Below, piece after piece: positions 35,132 through 43,560 of a DNA stretch of 64,000 nucleotides. Origin of the DNA: Micavibrio sp. (lineage in GTDB: Bacteria; Pseudomonadota; Alphaproteobacteria; Micavibrionales; UBA2020). Position numbers and translations under genes: made by a program. The DNA is taken from assembly GCA_028283745.1 (NCBI GenBank), contig JAPWJZ010000010.1, positions 62,001 through 126,000 of the forward strand, written 5' to 3'. Numbering within the stretch: the first letter of the stretch is position 1; each line of letters begins with the position of its first letter. Under the pieces are notes generated by a model. That model saw nothing but the letters and a program-made list of their open reading frames with translations. It had not been told where the DNA came from and did not search any database.

Positions 35132-36121
35132 ATGATGTTGCGGATGACGGCGATAATAGCCGCACTGGTTTTAATACCTTCCATCGCCATGGCTGCAGAA
35201 GCCGGCGCGGAAAAAACAATCGTTCAAGAAGAAAAGCAGGAAGAGGCGCCGAAGGCCGAAACACCTTGGGGCAGCTTTTCCGCAACGCTGACCGGCGTGA
35301 CCGATTACCGCGACCGCGGCATTTCACAATCCGATGAAAAGCCCGCCCTGCAGGGCAGTATCGACTGGGAGCATGACAGCGGCTTTTATCTTGGCATCTG
35401 GGCATCCAACGTCGATTTCAACGATGCCGCCAATGCGCGCATGGAGCTTGATTATTACGGTGGCTATAAAACCACGCTTGCCAATGCCTTCGATGTTGAC
35501 CTGAGCGTCATGGAAACGACGTATCCCGGCGTTGCGGGCAGTTACGATTACAACTTCTATGAAGTGATTGGGGCGATTGGCCATGACTTTGGCCCTGCCA
35601 GCGGCAAGCTCAGCTTCACCTGGTCGCCTGATTATTTCGCCGATAGCGGCACGGAAACGTATACGCGCCTTTCCGGCGAAGCACCGTTGTGGGACAGCGG
35701 CTTTACGCTGAACGGCTGGCTTGGTTACCAGACGGTTGAAAATGAAAGCCGCGGCGGCCCGGATGCTGTCGACTGGGCGGCGGGTGTTGATTACAGCTGG
35801 AAGGGCCTTGACCTTGGCCTTAAGTATATCGATACCAACCTTGGCAACGGCACGTGTCCGGATGTCAGTGGCCGGTCTCGTAACTTTAGGCAAAGGGCGC
35901 AAGGTGCAGGCTGCCGCGCCGATCAGCCTGCAGCCGGCCTATCGCAACATGAATGCCGAGATGTCCGAGCACGACGCCAAGCGGTTGCTGGCGCAGGCTG
36001 GTGTTCCTTCGCTGCCCGAGCGCCTGGCGAATTCGGCGCAAGAGGCCGTCGAGGCAGCCGAGACGATAGGATATCCGGTCGTCATGAAAATCTGCTCTCC
36101 AGTGATCCCGCACAAGACTGA
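35132..36121 (+). CDS. TorF-like putative porin, 3' end lost at the sequence join
   Basis: MMLRMTAIIAALVLIPSIAMAAEAG is a signal peptide. The mature protein is a TorF/TIGR02001-type beta-barrel: GSFSATLTGVTDYRDRGISQSDEKPALQGSIDWEHDSGFYLGIWASNVDF and later strands ending GLDLGLKYIDTNLGNGTCPDVS. Sense stops near 35,869; the remaining 84 codons to TGA 36121 are out of frame and read through the neighbouring ATP-grasp gene. Removing one base near 35,876 gives GRLVTLGKG, like the last strand of such porins, so the porin part may reach about 35,900. The gene is broken, either by an assembly error or a real rearrangement. Confidence 0.75.
   Translation: MMLRMTAIIAALVLIPSIAMAAEAGAEKTIVQEEKQEEAPKAETPWGSFSATLTGVTDYRDRGISQSDEKPALQGSIDWEHDSGFYLGIWASNVDFNDAANARMELDYYGGYKTTLANAFDVDLSVMETTYPGVAGSYDYNFYEVIGAIGHDFGPASGKLSFTWSPDYFADSGTETYTRLSGEAPLWDSGFTLNGWLGYQTVENESRGGPDAVDWAAGVDYSWKGLDLGLKYIDTNLGNGTCPDVSGRSRNFRQRAQGAGCRADQPAAGLSQHECRDVRARRQAVAGAGWCSFAARAPGEFGARGRRGSRDDRISGRHENLLSSDPAQD
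35870..35948. other. Apparent join between two unlike sequence blocks
   Basis: Left of this stretch, the porin gene and all flanking genes belong to a housekeeping segment; right of it, an ATP-grasp gene begins without its expected partner or a clear promoter, and a CoA-catabolic locus follows. No tRNA, integrase, IS end or direct repeat was seen at the join. A switch in gene type, terminator use and reading frame all coincide here. Confidence 0.7.
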
Positions 36122-36629
36122 GATTGGCGGCGTTCTGCTTGCCGTTCCGGATGGCGCGGCCGTACGTGCGGGCTATGATCTTCTACTCTCCCGCGCCACG
36201 GCCGCCGGTTATGAAAGCGCTGCCATAGAGGGCGTTCTTGTCGCGCCAATGGCGCCGAAGGGGATAGAGACGATACTTGGCGTCAATGTCGACCCGACTT
36301 TCGGGCCGGCCGTCATTTTCGGTCTGGGCGGTATCCATGTCGAAGTGTTGAGGGACAGTACGCTTCGGCTTGCACCTTTCGACGAAGCCGAAGCGCAAAA
36401 GATGATCCGTGAAATCCGTAGCTGGCCTCTGTTGGAAGGGGTCCGCGGCGGCAAGCCCGCAGACACCGATGCCCTAGCAAAGGCGCTCGCCGCGCTATCG
36501 CGCTTCGCAGCAGCCAATGCCGACACGCTGGTTTCGATCGACGTCAATCCTTTCGTAGTTTGGGAACAGGGTAAGGGCGCGGCCGCCTTGGATGCCCTCA
36601 TCACCTTTGCCGAACCGGATGAGATCTGA
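35949..36629 (+). CDS. ATP-grasp domain of an ADP-forming acyl-CoA synthetase
   Basis: From ATG 35949 (MNAEMSEHDAKRLLAQAGVP) about 226 residues form an ATP-grasp_5 domain: SAQEAVEAAETIGYPVVMKICSPVIPHKTEIGG, the loop FGPAVIFGLGGIHVEVLRD, and a C-terminal SIDVNPFVVWEQG. Such domains bind ATP in ADP-forming acyl-CoA synthetases. The partner CoA-binding domain, often fused or upstream, is missing. The track extends the frame to 35721 on the other block, which is an artefact. It could be a stand-alone beta-type subunit or a 5' truncated fused enzyme. Confidence 0.75.
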   Translation: MNAEMSEHDAKRLLAQAGVPSLPERLANSAQEAVEAAETIGYPVVMKICSPVIPHKTEIGGVLLAVPDGAAVRAGYDLLLSRATAAGYESAAIEGVLVAPMAPKGIETILGVNVDPTFGPAVIFGLGGIHVEVLRDSTLRLAPFDEAEAQKMIREIRSWPLLEGVRGGKPADTDALAKALAALSRFAAANADTLVSIDVNPFVVWEQGKGAAALDALITFAEPDEI

Positions 36630-36632
36630 AAC

Positions 36633-37805
36633 ATGGAATTCGCTTTTTCCGCCGAAGAGAACCAGTTTCGCGACAAGGTCCGGACCTGGCTAGCCGAAAA
36701 CAAGCCAAGCGAAGCCCGGCCGCATGATGGCGTTCCGATGCGCGAGTTCGATCTGGCATGGCAGCAGCGCAAATATGAAAGCGGCTGGGCAGGCATCAAC
36801 TGGCCGAAAGAATATGGCGGCCAGGGCCTCTCGTTGGTTGAACAGATGATCTGGCACGAAGAGTGCGCCCGCGCAAGAGCACCGGGCGTCGGCTGCCTCA
36901 GCATCGCACTCAACCATGCCGGCCCGACTATCATTCTGACCGGCACCGAAGAACAGAAGGCCACCTATCTGCCTTCGATCCTTCGGGGTGAATTGGTCTG
37001 GTGCCAGGGATTTTCCGAACCGGGCGCCGGCTCCGATCTCGCCGGCCTCCGCTTGAAAGCAACGATCGACGGCAATCATCTCGTACTCAATGGACAAAAG
37101 ATCTGGACCAGCCACGCCCATCTGGCGACTTATCAGGAAACTTTAGTGCGTACAGGTCCGACGACGCCCAAGCACAAGGGCATCACTTGGCTTATCGTCG
37201 ACATGCGGACGCCCGGCATCCGCATTCGCCCGATCCGCACCATGGCGAACAACTATCACTTCTGCGAAGTCTTCTATGATAACGTTCGGGTACCGCTCAG
37301 CAATGTCGTTGGCGAAGTAGACAACGGCTGGCGCGTCGCAATGTCGACTTTGTCGTTCGAGCGCGGTTCCCTGACTGTGGGACGGGCCGCGGACCTTCGC
37401 TATGTCGTCGAAAAGCTGATCGACATGGCGCATGAGCGCAGCGGTCCCGATGGACGCAAGGCCGCAATCGATGATGACGACATCGGCGTCCGCCTCGCTA
37501 TTCTACGCGCCGAAATCGCCGCCCTGCAGGCCATGAACTACGAAACGATGTCCAAGGATCGGCAAGGCCAGGCCCCAGGCGCGGAAGCGTCGATGGATTT
37601 TCTTTACTGCAGCGAATTGCTGCAGCGCGCGCGATTGCTGGCGCTGGACATATTGGGAGCCGACGCGCTGGAATTATCAGGCGAAACCGGAAATTGGACA
37701 ATCTCCTATCTTGACGACCGCCACTATCTAATCGCCGGAGGTTCCGCAGAAATTAGGCGAAACATCATCGCCGAGCGTATACTTGGCCTGCCGCGGAGTT
37801 CGTGA
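36633..37805 (+). CDS. Acyl-CoA dehydrogenase, FadE-type (large partner)
   Basis: 390 residues with a full acyl-CoA dehydrogenase fold: N-terminal MEFAFSAEENQFRDKVRTWLAENKP, FAD-binding CQGFSEPGAGSDLAGLR and WTSHAHLATYQETLVRTG, and C-terminal AEIRRNIIAERILGLPR. This subgroup includes steroid-side-chain dehydrogenases that form alpha2-beta2 complexes. The gene starts 3 bases after the ATP-grasp stop and is followed after one base by a second dehydrogenase, consistent with a heteromeric enzyme. Confidence 0.92.
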   Translation: MEFAFSAEENQFRDKVRTWLAENKPSEARPHDGVPMREFDLAWQQRKYESGWAGINWPKEYGGQGLSLVEQMIWHEECARARAPGVGCLSIALNHAGPTIILTGTEEQKATYLPSILRGELVWCQGFSEPGAGSDLAGLRLKATIDGNHLVLNGQKIWTSHAHLATYQETLVRTGPTTPKHKGITWLIVDMRTPGIRIRPIRTMANNYHFCEVFYDNVRVPLSNVVGEVDNGWRVAMSTLSFERGSLTVGRAADLRYVVEKLIDMAHERSGPDGRKAAIDDDDIGVRLAILRAEIAALQAMNYETMSKDRQGQAPGAEASMDFLYCSELLQRARLLALDILGADALELSGETGNWTISYLDDRHYLIAGGSAEIRRNIIAERILGLPRSS

Positions 37806-37806
37806 C

Positions 37807-38835
37807 ATGATAGACTTGCTCCCAGATGCGGACCAGCGGCAGATCATCGACAGCATTGCGGGATATCTCGGTAACCAATTCCCGGTTTCGCGGCTGAGCA
37901 CGGAATATTTAGACGGCGAGAACGAACATCGCGACAGCTGGAAGGGCCTCGCCGAGCAAGGCCTATTCGGCCTATCCGTGGCCGAGAATATGGGGGGCGC
38001 CGGCTTCACTTTGGTCGAAGACGTGCTCGCCGCCCGCGAGTTCGGGCGATTTCTTTTATCGCCTTCGGTACTAGCCTCCAGTCTGGCGGCGCACGTCGCA
38101 GCTACGGCAGGCGATGCCGAATTGGCAGCGGCGATCATCGATGGATCGACGCGCGTCTCCTTTGCGCGGCTCGCGGGGCCTGGCAGAATCGGCGTTCGGA
38201 TTGTCGGTGAAATCCATTTGGTCGATGCCCACCCGGATGATCTGCTGCTGGGATGGGGCAACAACGGCATCGCTCTCTTCGCTCGCGCCGGATTGGCCGA
38301 CTTACGGTCCGTGACGCCGATGGACGGATCGGTCAGACTTGAGCGGGCCTGGGCGAATGGCTTGGCCACCCGAATTTTCCTTCCCACCTCTACAGCACCA
38401 CTGGCGCGTCGCGCCAACCTCATGATGGCGGCGGCGCAAGCCGGCAATGCCGATGCGACCTGCAAGATGGCGGTCGAATATGCCAAAGTGCGCGAGCAGT
38501 TCGGCAAGCCCATAGGCGCTTTCCAAGCCATAGCCCACCATTGCGCGGACATGGCGATCCGCGCCCGAGCGGCGAGTGCGCAAACGGCGTTTGCGTCTAT
38601 CGCCGTGCGCGACGGTCGGGCCGACGCCGACCTTCAAATCGCCTCGGCATCGCTCGTCGCCTCAGACGCAGCCCTGCGCAATGCCACTATTGCCATTCGC
38701 GTACATGGGGGGATGGGCTTTACGGCGGAATGCGATGTCCATCTCTACCTGAAACGCGCCCATCTGCTCGATCATCTGAACGGCGGCGCACGCTTGCATC
38801 AAGAAAAGCTCCTTTCAGGCACGTTTACCGAATGA
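37807..38835 (+). CDS. Acyl-CoA dehydrogenase, small partner
   Basis: 342 residues from ATG 37807 (one base after the previous stop). It has the mid-domain REFGKPIGAFQAIAHHCADMAIR and VHGGMGFTAECDVHLYLKRAHLL typical of the family, but is shorter and lacks the usual FAD-binding T-E-P-x-A-G-S-D stretch (RVSFARLAGPGRIG instead). Small partners of this type pair with a larger FadE to form a single joint active site in cholesterol catabolism. Its predicted partner is the preceding gene. Confidence 0.85.
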   Translation: MIDLLPDADQRQIIDSIAGYLGNQFPVSRLSTEYLDGENEHRDSWKGLAEQGLFGLSVAENMGGAGFTLVEDVLAAREFGRFLLSPSVLASSLAAHVAATAGDAELAAAIIDGSTRVSFARLAGPGRIGVRIVGEIHLVDAHPDDLLLGWGNNGIALFARAGLADLRSVTPMDGSVRLERAWANGLATRIFLPTSTAPLARRANLMMAAAQAGNADATCKMAVEYAKVREQFGKPIGAFQAIAHHCADMAIRARAASAQTAFASIAVRDGRADADLQIASASLVASDAALRNATIAIRVHGGMGFTAECDVHLYLKRAHLLDHLNGGARLHQEKLLSGTFTE

Positions 38836-38875
38836 TGGCGACGGATAGCTGCAGGCTAGGCACAGGACTATTTGA

Positions 38876-40072
38876 ATGAACAGAGCTGCCATTGTCAGTC
38901 CGCTACGGACTCCCGTCGGCCGGTTCCTGGGCAGCCTAGCACCCATTCCGGCGGAGCGGCTCGCGGCACACATCATCACCGCTGTAGTCGAACGCAGCGG
39001 TGTGGATCCGGCTCGGATCGAGGATGTGATCTTCGCGCAGAGCTATGCCAACAGCGAAGCACCTTGCATCGGCCGCTGGGCTGCGCTGGCGGCGGGCCTG
39101 CCGGTCGAAGTGCCCGGCGCACAAGTGGATCGACGCTGCGGCGGCGGCCTTCAATCGATCGTCACTGCCGCGATGATGGTACAGACCGGCGCTGCCGATG
39201 TCGTGCTGGCGGGCGGCGTCGAGAGCATGAGTAACATCGAATATTATACCACGTCGATGCGTGGCGGCGCACGCGCAGGCAGTGTGCAGTTCTACGACCG
39301 GCTCGACCGCGGGCGCGAACGTTCGCAGCCCGTGGAACGCTTCGGCGTGATTTCCGGAATGATAGAAACCGCCGAGAATCTGGCGAAGGACTATGGCATC
39401 AGCCGCGAAGCCGCTGATGCATTCGGTGCGCAGAGCCAGCAACGGGCAGCGGCCGCATGGGATGCGGGCAAATTCGATGACGAAGTGGTGCCGGTCCCGG
39501 TGCCGCAACGCAAGGGCGATCCGATGCTGTTCACCCGCGACGAGGGCATCAGGGGCGACACTACTACCGAAACGCTTTCGAAACTGCGTGCAATCACGTC
39601 TGGCGGTACCGTCACTGCCGGCAATTCAAGTCAGCAAAATGACGCTGCGGCGGCTTGCCTGATCGTCAACGAGAACAAACTCGCGGAACTGGGGCTGCAG
39701 CCTATAGGCTATCTGAGCGGCTGGGCATCGGCAGGTTGCGACCCGTCGCGCATGGGCATCGGCCCCGTCCCCGCCGTGCGCCGCCTGTTTGAGAAGACCG
39801 GCATGTCCTGGGACCGACTGGATTTGGTCGAGATCAACGAAGCCTTCGCAACACAGGTATTGGCTGTGCTCAAAGGCTGGGATTTCGACGATCAATCGCG
39901 GATTAACGTCAATGGGTCAGGCATTTCCCTTGGCCATCCGATCGGCGCGACCGGCGTTCGTATCATGACCACCATGCTGCACGAATTGAAACGCCGCAAG
40001 GGCCGGTTCGGGCTCGAAACCATGTGCATCGGCGGTGGCCAGGGGATGGCTGCACTTTTCGAAGCCGCGTAA
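38876..40072 (+). CDS. Thiolase (acetyl-CoA acyltransferase)
   Basis: 398 residues with the three thiolase signatures: nucleophile Cys in VDRRCGGGLQS, NEAFATQVLAV and the His in LGHPIGATG with the second Cys in METMCIGGGQG-like context. It probably carries out the thiolytic step ending a beta-oxidation-type cycle. It lies within the catabolic operon between a dehydrogenase pair and an SDR. Confidence 0.92.
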   Translation: MNRAAIVSPLRTPVGRFLGSLAPIPAERLAAHIITAVVERSGVDPARIEDVIFAQSYANSEAPCIGRWAALAAGLPVEVPGAQVDRRCGGGLQSIVTAAMMVQTGAADVVLAGGVESMSNIEYYTTSMRGGARAGSVQFYDRLDRGRERSQPVERFGVISGMIETAENLAKDYGISREAADAFGAQSQQRAAAAWDAGKFDDEVVPVPVPQRKGDPMLFTRDEGIRGDTTTETLSKLRAITSGGTVTAGNSSQQNDAAAACLIVNENKLAELGLQPIGYLSGWASAGCDPSRMGIGPVPAVRRLFEKTGMSWDRLDLVEINEAFATQVLAVLKGWDFDDQSRINVNGSGISLGHPIGATGVRIMTTMLHELKRRKGRFGLETMCIGGGQGMAALFEAA

Positions 40073-40086
40073 AAAAAGGAAGCAAA

Positions 40087-41007
40087 ATGACGCAGCCGGT
40101 CGGGCTAACAGGCAAAGTCGTCGCAATAACCGGCGGTGGACGGGGCATCGGGCGCGAAATCGCGCTGTTATGCGCGCGCGAAGGCGCAGCCGTAGTGGTC
40201 AATGATTTCGGCGGCTCACTAAGCGGCAGCGGCACGGATTCCGGGCCGGCGGCGGAAGTCGCCGGACAAATCGAGGCGGCGGGTGGTCGCGCGATAGCGA
40301 ACCTTGCCAATGTCGCCGATCCTGAAGGCGCCACGTCGATCGTCGAAGACGCGATCAAGGCTTTCGGACGGATCGACAGTATCGTCAACAATGCCGGTGT
40401 CTCGCGCGACGGCATGTTCCACAAGATGAGCGCCGCAGACTGGCAAGCCGTAATCGACGTCCATCTGGGTGGAAGCTTCCATCTGTCACGCGCGGCCGCC
40501 CCGGTATTTCGCGAGCAAGGAAGCGGTGCGTTCGTACATATGACCTCGACCTCTGGTCTCATCGGCAACGTCGGGCAATCCAACTATTCGGCTGCAAAAA
40601 TGGCGATCGTCGGCCTCTCGAATTCGATCGCGCTCGACATGCAGCGTTTCGGTGTCCGTTCCAATTGCGTGGCACCATTCGCCTGGAGTCGGATGACCGC
40701 GAGCATTCCGGCCGAGACTGAGGCGCAGAAGGAGCGGGTCGAACGGCTCAAGACGATGACCGCCGACAAAGTGGCGCCCATAGTAGCCTTTCTCTGTTCG
40801 GACGCGGCCGCTGATGTCACCGGCCAAATCTTCTGCGTGCGCAAGAACGAGATATTCCTGTTCTCACCGCCTCGCCCGGTCCGGTCAATGCACCGCGATC
40901 ATGGCTGGACGCCCGCGACGCTCGCATCGGAACTTCTACCAGCCTTCAAGCCGAGCCTATTTCCGCTGCAGGTATCTGCCGATGTGTTTGCGTGGGATCC
41001 CGTCTGA
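40087..41007 (+). CDS. SDR family oxidoreductase (hydroxyacyl-CoA dehydrogenase-like)
   Basis: 306 residues from ATG 40087 (AGGAAGC site). NAD-binding ITGGGRGIGREIALLCAREGA, NNAG in VNNAGVSRDGM, catalytic Ser in MTSTSGLIG and Tyr/Lys in NYSAAKMAI. Length and the C-terminal extension (RKNEIFLFSPPRPVRSMHRDHG) resemble the (3R)-hydroxyacyl-CoA dehydrogenase part of bacterial and human multifunctional proteins. The cofactor and substrate are inferred only. Confidence 0.85.
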   Translation: MTQPVGLTGKVVAITGGGRGIGREIALLCAREGAAVVVNDFGGSLSGSGTDSGPAAEVAGQIEAAGGRAIANLANVADPEGATSIVEDAIKAFGRIDSIVNNAGVSRDGMFHKMSAADWQAVIDVHLGGSFHLSRAAAPVFREQGSGAFVHMTSTSGLIGNVGQSNYSAAKMAIVGLSNSIALDMQRFGVRSNCVAPFAWSRMTASIPAETEAQKERVERLKTMTADKVAPIVAFLCSDAAADVTGQIFCVRKNEIFLFSPPRPVRSMHRDHGWTPATLASELLPAFKPSLFPLQVSADVFAWDPV

Positions 41008-41036
41008 GGGCAAACTGATGGGGCAATCGGCCGGGG

Positions 41037-41864
41037 ATGATCCAGTTGAAAGATGATAGGCCTATATTTGGTGTCAGCCAGAGCGTTCTGTTCAACGCGG
41101 ATATGGCGAGCGACCTCGATACGGCGCTGGAATCGGGCTTTACCCATATTGCACTGCTGGATCAGATGGTGCATCGAACGGGGCTAGGCGAAACACTTCG
41201 CCTACTCCGCGAACGTCCGCTCGCTGTCAGTTCCTATCACACAGGGTTGATGATCGTCGAAATGGCCGAGGCGGAAGCGGACGCCAGGCTACGAGAGGAA
41301 ATCGCGATCGCCGAAGCCTTGGGTGCTCCCGCGATGGTCGTCTGCCCGGGGTACGGCGGCAATCGGTCCGCTTATGCTGCCGAAGCCGTTTTGACGGAAC
41401 GGCTGCAACGCGTTGGCCCCCTCGCCCGTCGGTCGGGCGTGGTCATCGGGATCGAGCCGCTTCATCCATTTCTTCACGCCAGCAGTTTTCTGCATACGGT
41501 GCGCGATACGGCTCGTATCGCAGCACAAGTAGAATCCTGCGGCGTGATCGCCGATCTTGTCCATCTTTATTGGGATCGGCAGTTCCTAGACGATATCTTT
41601 CGACATATCGACGCAGTCTGCATGGTCCATCTCGCCAATCTTGATAAAGCCGCCATGCAGGAGCGACGTTGGCGTCGCGCGGCGCTGGACGGAGATGTGG
41701 TGCCGGTGGCTAAACTGGTGCACGCATTTCAAGAAGCCGGATATCGCGGCAACTATGAAAATGAGATCATCTGCCGTCAGTCAGCAACGGAAAGCCGGGA
41801 CGCGGCGGCAGCATCTCGTATCTGGTTCGAAGGATTGTGGCGCATCGAAAACGCTGCCGAATAA
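41037..41864 (+). CDS. Sugar-phosphate isomerase/epimerase-like TIM-barrel protein
   Basis: 275 residues with an AP-endonuclease-2/xylose-isomerase-like barrel: ALLDQMVHRTGL, MVVCPGYGGNRSA, VIGIEPLHPFLH (metal-binding Glu) and VIADLVHLYWD. The metal ligand set looks intact. Proteins of this fold act on sugars or other hydroxy-carbonyl compounds; the substrate is unknown, but its place inside a CoA-catabolic operon suggests a ring or keto intermediate. Confidence 0.75.
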   Translation: MIQLKDDRPIFGVSQSVLFNADMASDLDTALESGFTHIALLDQMVHRTGLGETLRLLRERPLAVSSYHTGLMIVEMAEAEADARLREEIAIAEALGAPAMVVCPGYGGNRSAYAAEAVLTERLQRVGPLARRSGVVIGIEPLHPFLHASSFLHTVRDTARIAAQVESCGVIADLVHLYWDRQFLDDIFRHIDAVCMVHLANLDKAAMQERRWRRAALDGDVVPVAKLVHAFQEAGYRGNYENEIICRQSATESRDAAAASRIWFEGLWRIENAAE

Positions 41865-41893
41865 CTGCAATGGCAATTGCGCGATGTTATTTT

Positions 41894-41903
41894 TTGTATA
41901 CAA
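41894..41903. promoter_or_regulatory. Operator-like palindrome TTGTATACAA (site 1)
   Basis: A perfect 10-base palindrome 23 bases upstream of the DUF35 gene start. The same palindrome recurs at 46639, 46696 and 54614, always near transcription starts in this block. It is a typical GntR-family half-site arrangement (TnGT..ACnA). Confidence 0.65.
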
Positions 41904-41926
41904 ACTCTGCCGAGAGGAAGGCAGAT

Positions 41927-42385
41927 ATGACATCGACCAATGACAGCCCGGCCCCCGTTCGCGTGTCTTTGCGCGAGGGGCTGTTGCTCGGCGAGTTGTA
42001 CAATATCAGCAGCGTACGCCTGGCAGGCTGCAAATGCGCCGATTGCGGGGAAACGTCGCTTGGCGAACGGCTGATCTGCCCCAATTGCGGGCAGAGCGAC
42101 GTATCGACCGTCGCCCTAGGTAATGTCGGCACATTGTGGAGTTTCACCGTCATCCGCCATCGTCCGCCCGGCGACTACCGCGGACCGACGCCCTTCGCTC
42201 CGTTCGGCTTGGGCCTTGTCGAGCTGACGGAGGGGTTGCGGGTGCTTTCCCCCATCGACGTCGATGTCGATGCGCTCGAGATAGGCCTACCATTGCGGTT
42301 CCACCCATATGTCAGGCACGATCCAGAAAAGGATGTGGTCGCCTTTTCCTATGTACCCAATTTAGGGGCTACGCTCGATGTCTGA
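41927..42385 (+). CDS. DUF35/OB-fold zinc-ribbon protein
   Basis: 152 residues from ATG 41927 (GAGGAAGG site). An N-terminal rubredoxin-like zinc ribbon (CKCADCGE, CPNCGQSD) is followed by an OB-fold (VGTLWSFTVIRHRPPGDYRG..PFAPFGLGLVELTEGLRV). Such proteins bind acyl-CoA and partner with thiolase-fold enzymes; in steroid catabolism the DUF35 part of ChsH2 binds Ltp2. Here it stands alone and overlaps the thiolase-like gene by 8 bases. The operator lies just upstream. Confidence 0.88.
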   Translation: MTSTNDSPAPVRVSLREGLLLGELYNISSVRLAGCKCADCGETSLGERLICPNCGQSDVSTVALGNVGTLWSFTVIRHRPPGDYRGPTPFAPFGLGLVELTEGLRVLSPIDVDVDALEIGLPLRFHPYVRHDPEKDVVAFSYVPNLGATLDV

Positions 42386-43526
42386 CGTCGTCATCCTGGG
42401 CACGGGCATCCACCCTTTCGGTCGCTTCGAGACGCGGTATCAGGAAATGGGGGCGCAGGCCGCTTCGGACGCACTGCGCGACGCGGGCGTCGAATGGCGC
42501 GATATCCAGGCCGCCTATCTGGCACGCATGTATTTACCTGCGACATCTGGCGCGCGAATTCTCAGCCGGCTGGGCAGCACCGATATATCGATCTTGGATA
42601 TCGAGGCAGCCTGTGCCAGCGGCGGTGTCGCACTGCGTCAGGCGATCCTCGCGATCCGGTCTGGAGAGGTCGATCTGGTGCTCGTACTGGGCTGCGAAAA
42701 GATGCCGCGCGGGTTCATGGACCCCAAGATGCTCTACGACGACTGGCAGATCGAGTTAGGCACCTCGGTCAACCCATCTTACTGGGCAATGCGCGCGATG
42801 CGGCACATGCACGATTATGGCACGACCGAGGAGCAGATCGCCAAGGTCGCTTACAAGAACCACCGCAACAGCGTCCACAACGTCAACGCAATGTACCGTA
42901 AGCCCTTCAGTATGGAAGCGATTTTGAACTCTCCGCTGGTGTGTGACCCGATTAGACTGCTCGAAATCTGCGCTCCGAACGATGGGGCTGCCGCCGTCGT
43001 GCTTGCCTCGCCGGAACGGGCGCGGCGGATCGGCATAAAGGGCAAGGCGATCCAGATTGCGGGTGTCAGCCACACGGTCGCGCGCTATTCCGCCGACTTC
43101 CGGTGCCCGGCCGATAGCATGAGCGCCACCGCTCACAATCCCGGGCCGACCAGCATCACGGCGGCCAAGGCCTATGAGCAGGCCGCCGTAGGTCCAGCGG
43201 ACATCAACTGCTTCGAGGTGCAGGATACCGACGCCTTCTGCGAGATCGAGGCCTGCGAAGATCTGGGCCTCTGCCCCACGGGTGCAGGAGGCGCGCTCAT
43301 CGACGCCGGTTTCACCGAGATTACCGGTACAAAGCCGGTCAATATGAGCGGCGGCCTGATCAGCAAGGGCGAACCGATGGGCGCGTCGCATCTCGGCCAA
43401 GTTGTGGAAATCGTGGCGCAGTTGCGCGGCGAGGCGGGCCCTCGGCAGGTCGCCGATGCCAAGGTCGGGCTGGCGCACGTGCTGGGCGCCGGCGGCAATT
43501 GTGCCGTGACCATCCTAAAAAGGTGA
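42378..43526 (+). CDS. Thiolase-fold lipid-transfer/retro-aldolase-like protein (Ltp2-like)
   Basis: 382 residues with an SCPx-type thiolase fold: DIEAACASGGVALRQAI, EICAPNDGAAAVVLASPERA and MSGGLISKGEPMGASHLGQ. The usual GHP-x-G-A-T-G His is Glu here (GEPMGASH) and the last Cys motif is absent (GAGGNCAVTIL), so classic thiolysis is unlikely. Ltp2-type proteins in steroid pathways are retro-aldolases that work with a DUF35 partner, and the overlapping DUF35 gene supports that assignment. Confidence 0.85.
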   Translation: MSDVVILGTGIHPFGRFETRYQEMGAQAASDALRDAGVEWRDIQAAYLARMYLPATSGARILSRLGSTDISILDIEAACASGGVALRQAILAIRSGEVDLVLVLGCEKMPRGFMDPKMLYDDWQIELGTSVNPSYWAMRAMRHMHDYGTTEEQIAKVAYKNHRNSVHNVNAMYRKPFSMEAILNSPLVCDPIRLLEICAPNDGAAAVVLASPERARRIGIKGKAIQIAGVSHTVARYSADFRCPADSMSATAHNPGPTSITAAKAYEQAAVGPADINCFEVQDTDAFCEIEACEDLGLCPTGAGGALIDAGFTEITGTKPVNMSGGLISKGEPMGASHLGQVVEIVAQLRGEAGPRQVADAKVGLAHVLGAGGNCAVTILKR

Positions 43527-43560
43527 GAATCTCCGCGATGATCCGCCATGGGAGAAACAA

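Noticed and set aside
35721-35948. N-terminal extension of the ATP-grasp ORF up to 35721
   Set aside because: This part lies in the porin region in another frame and shows no ATP-grasp similarity; it arises from the join.
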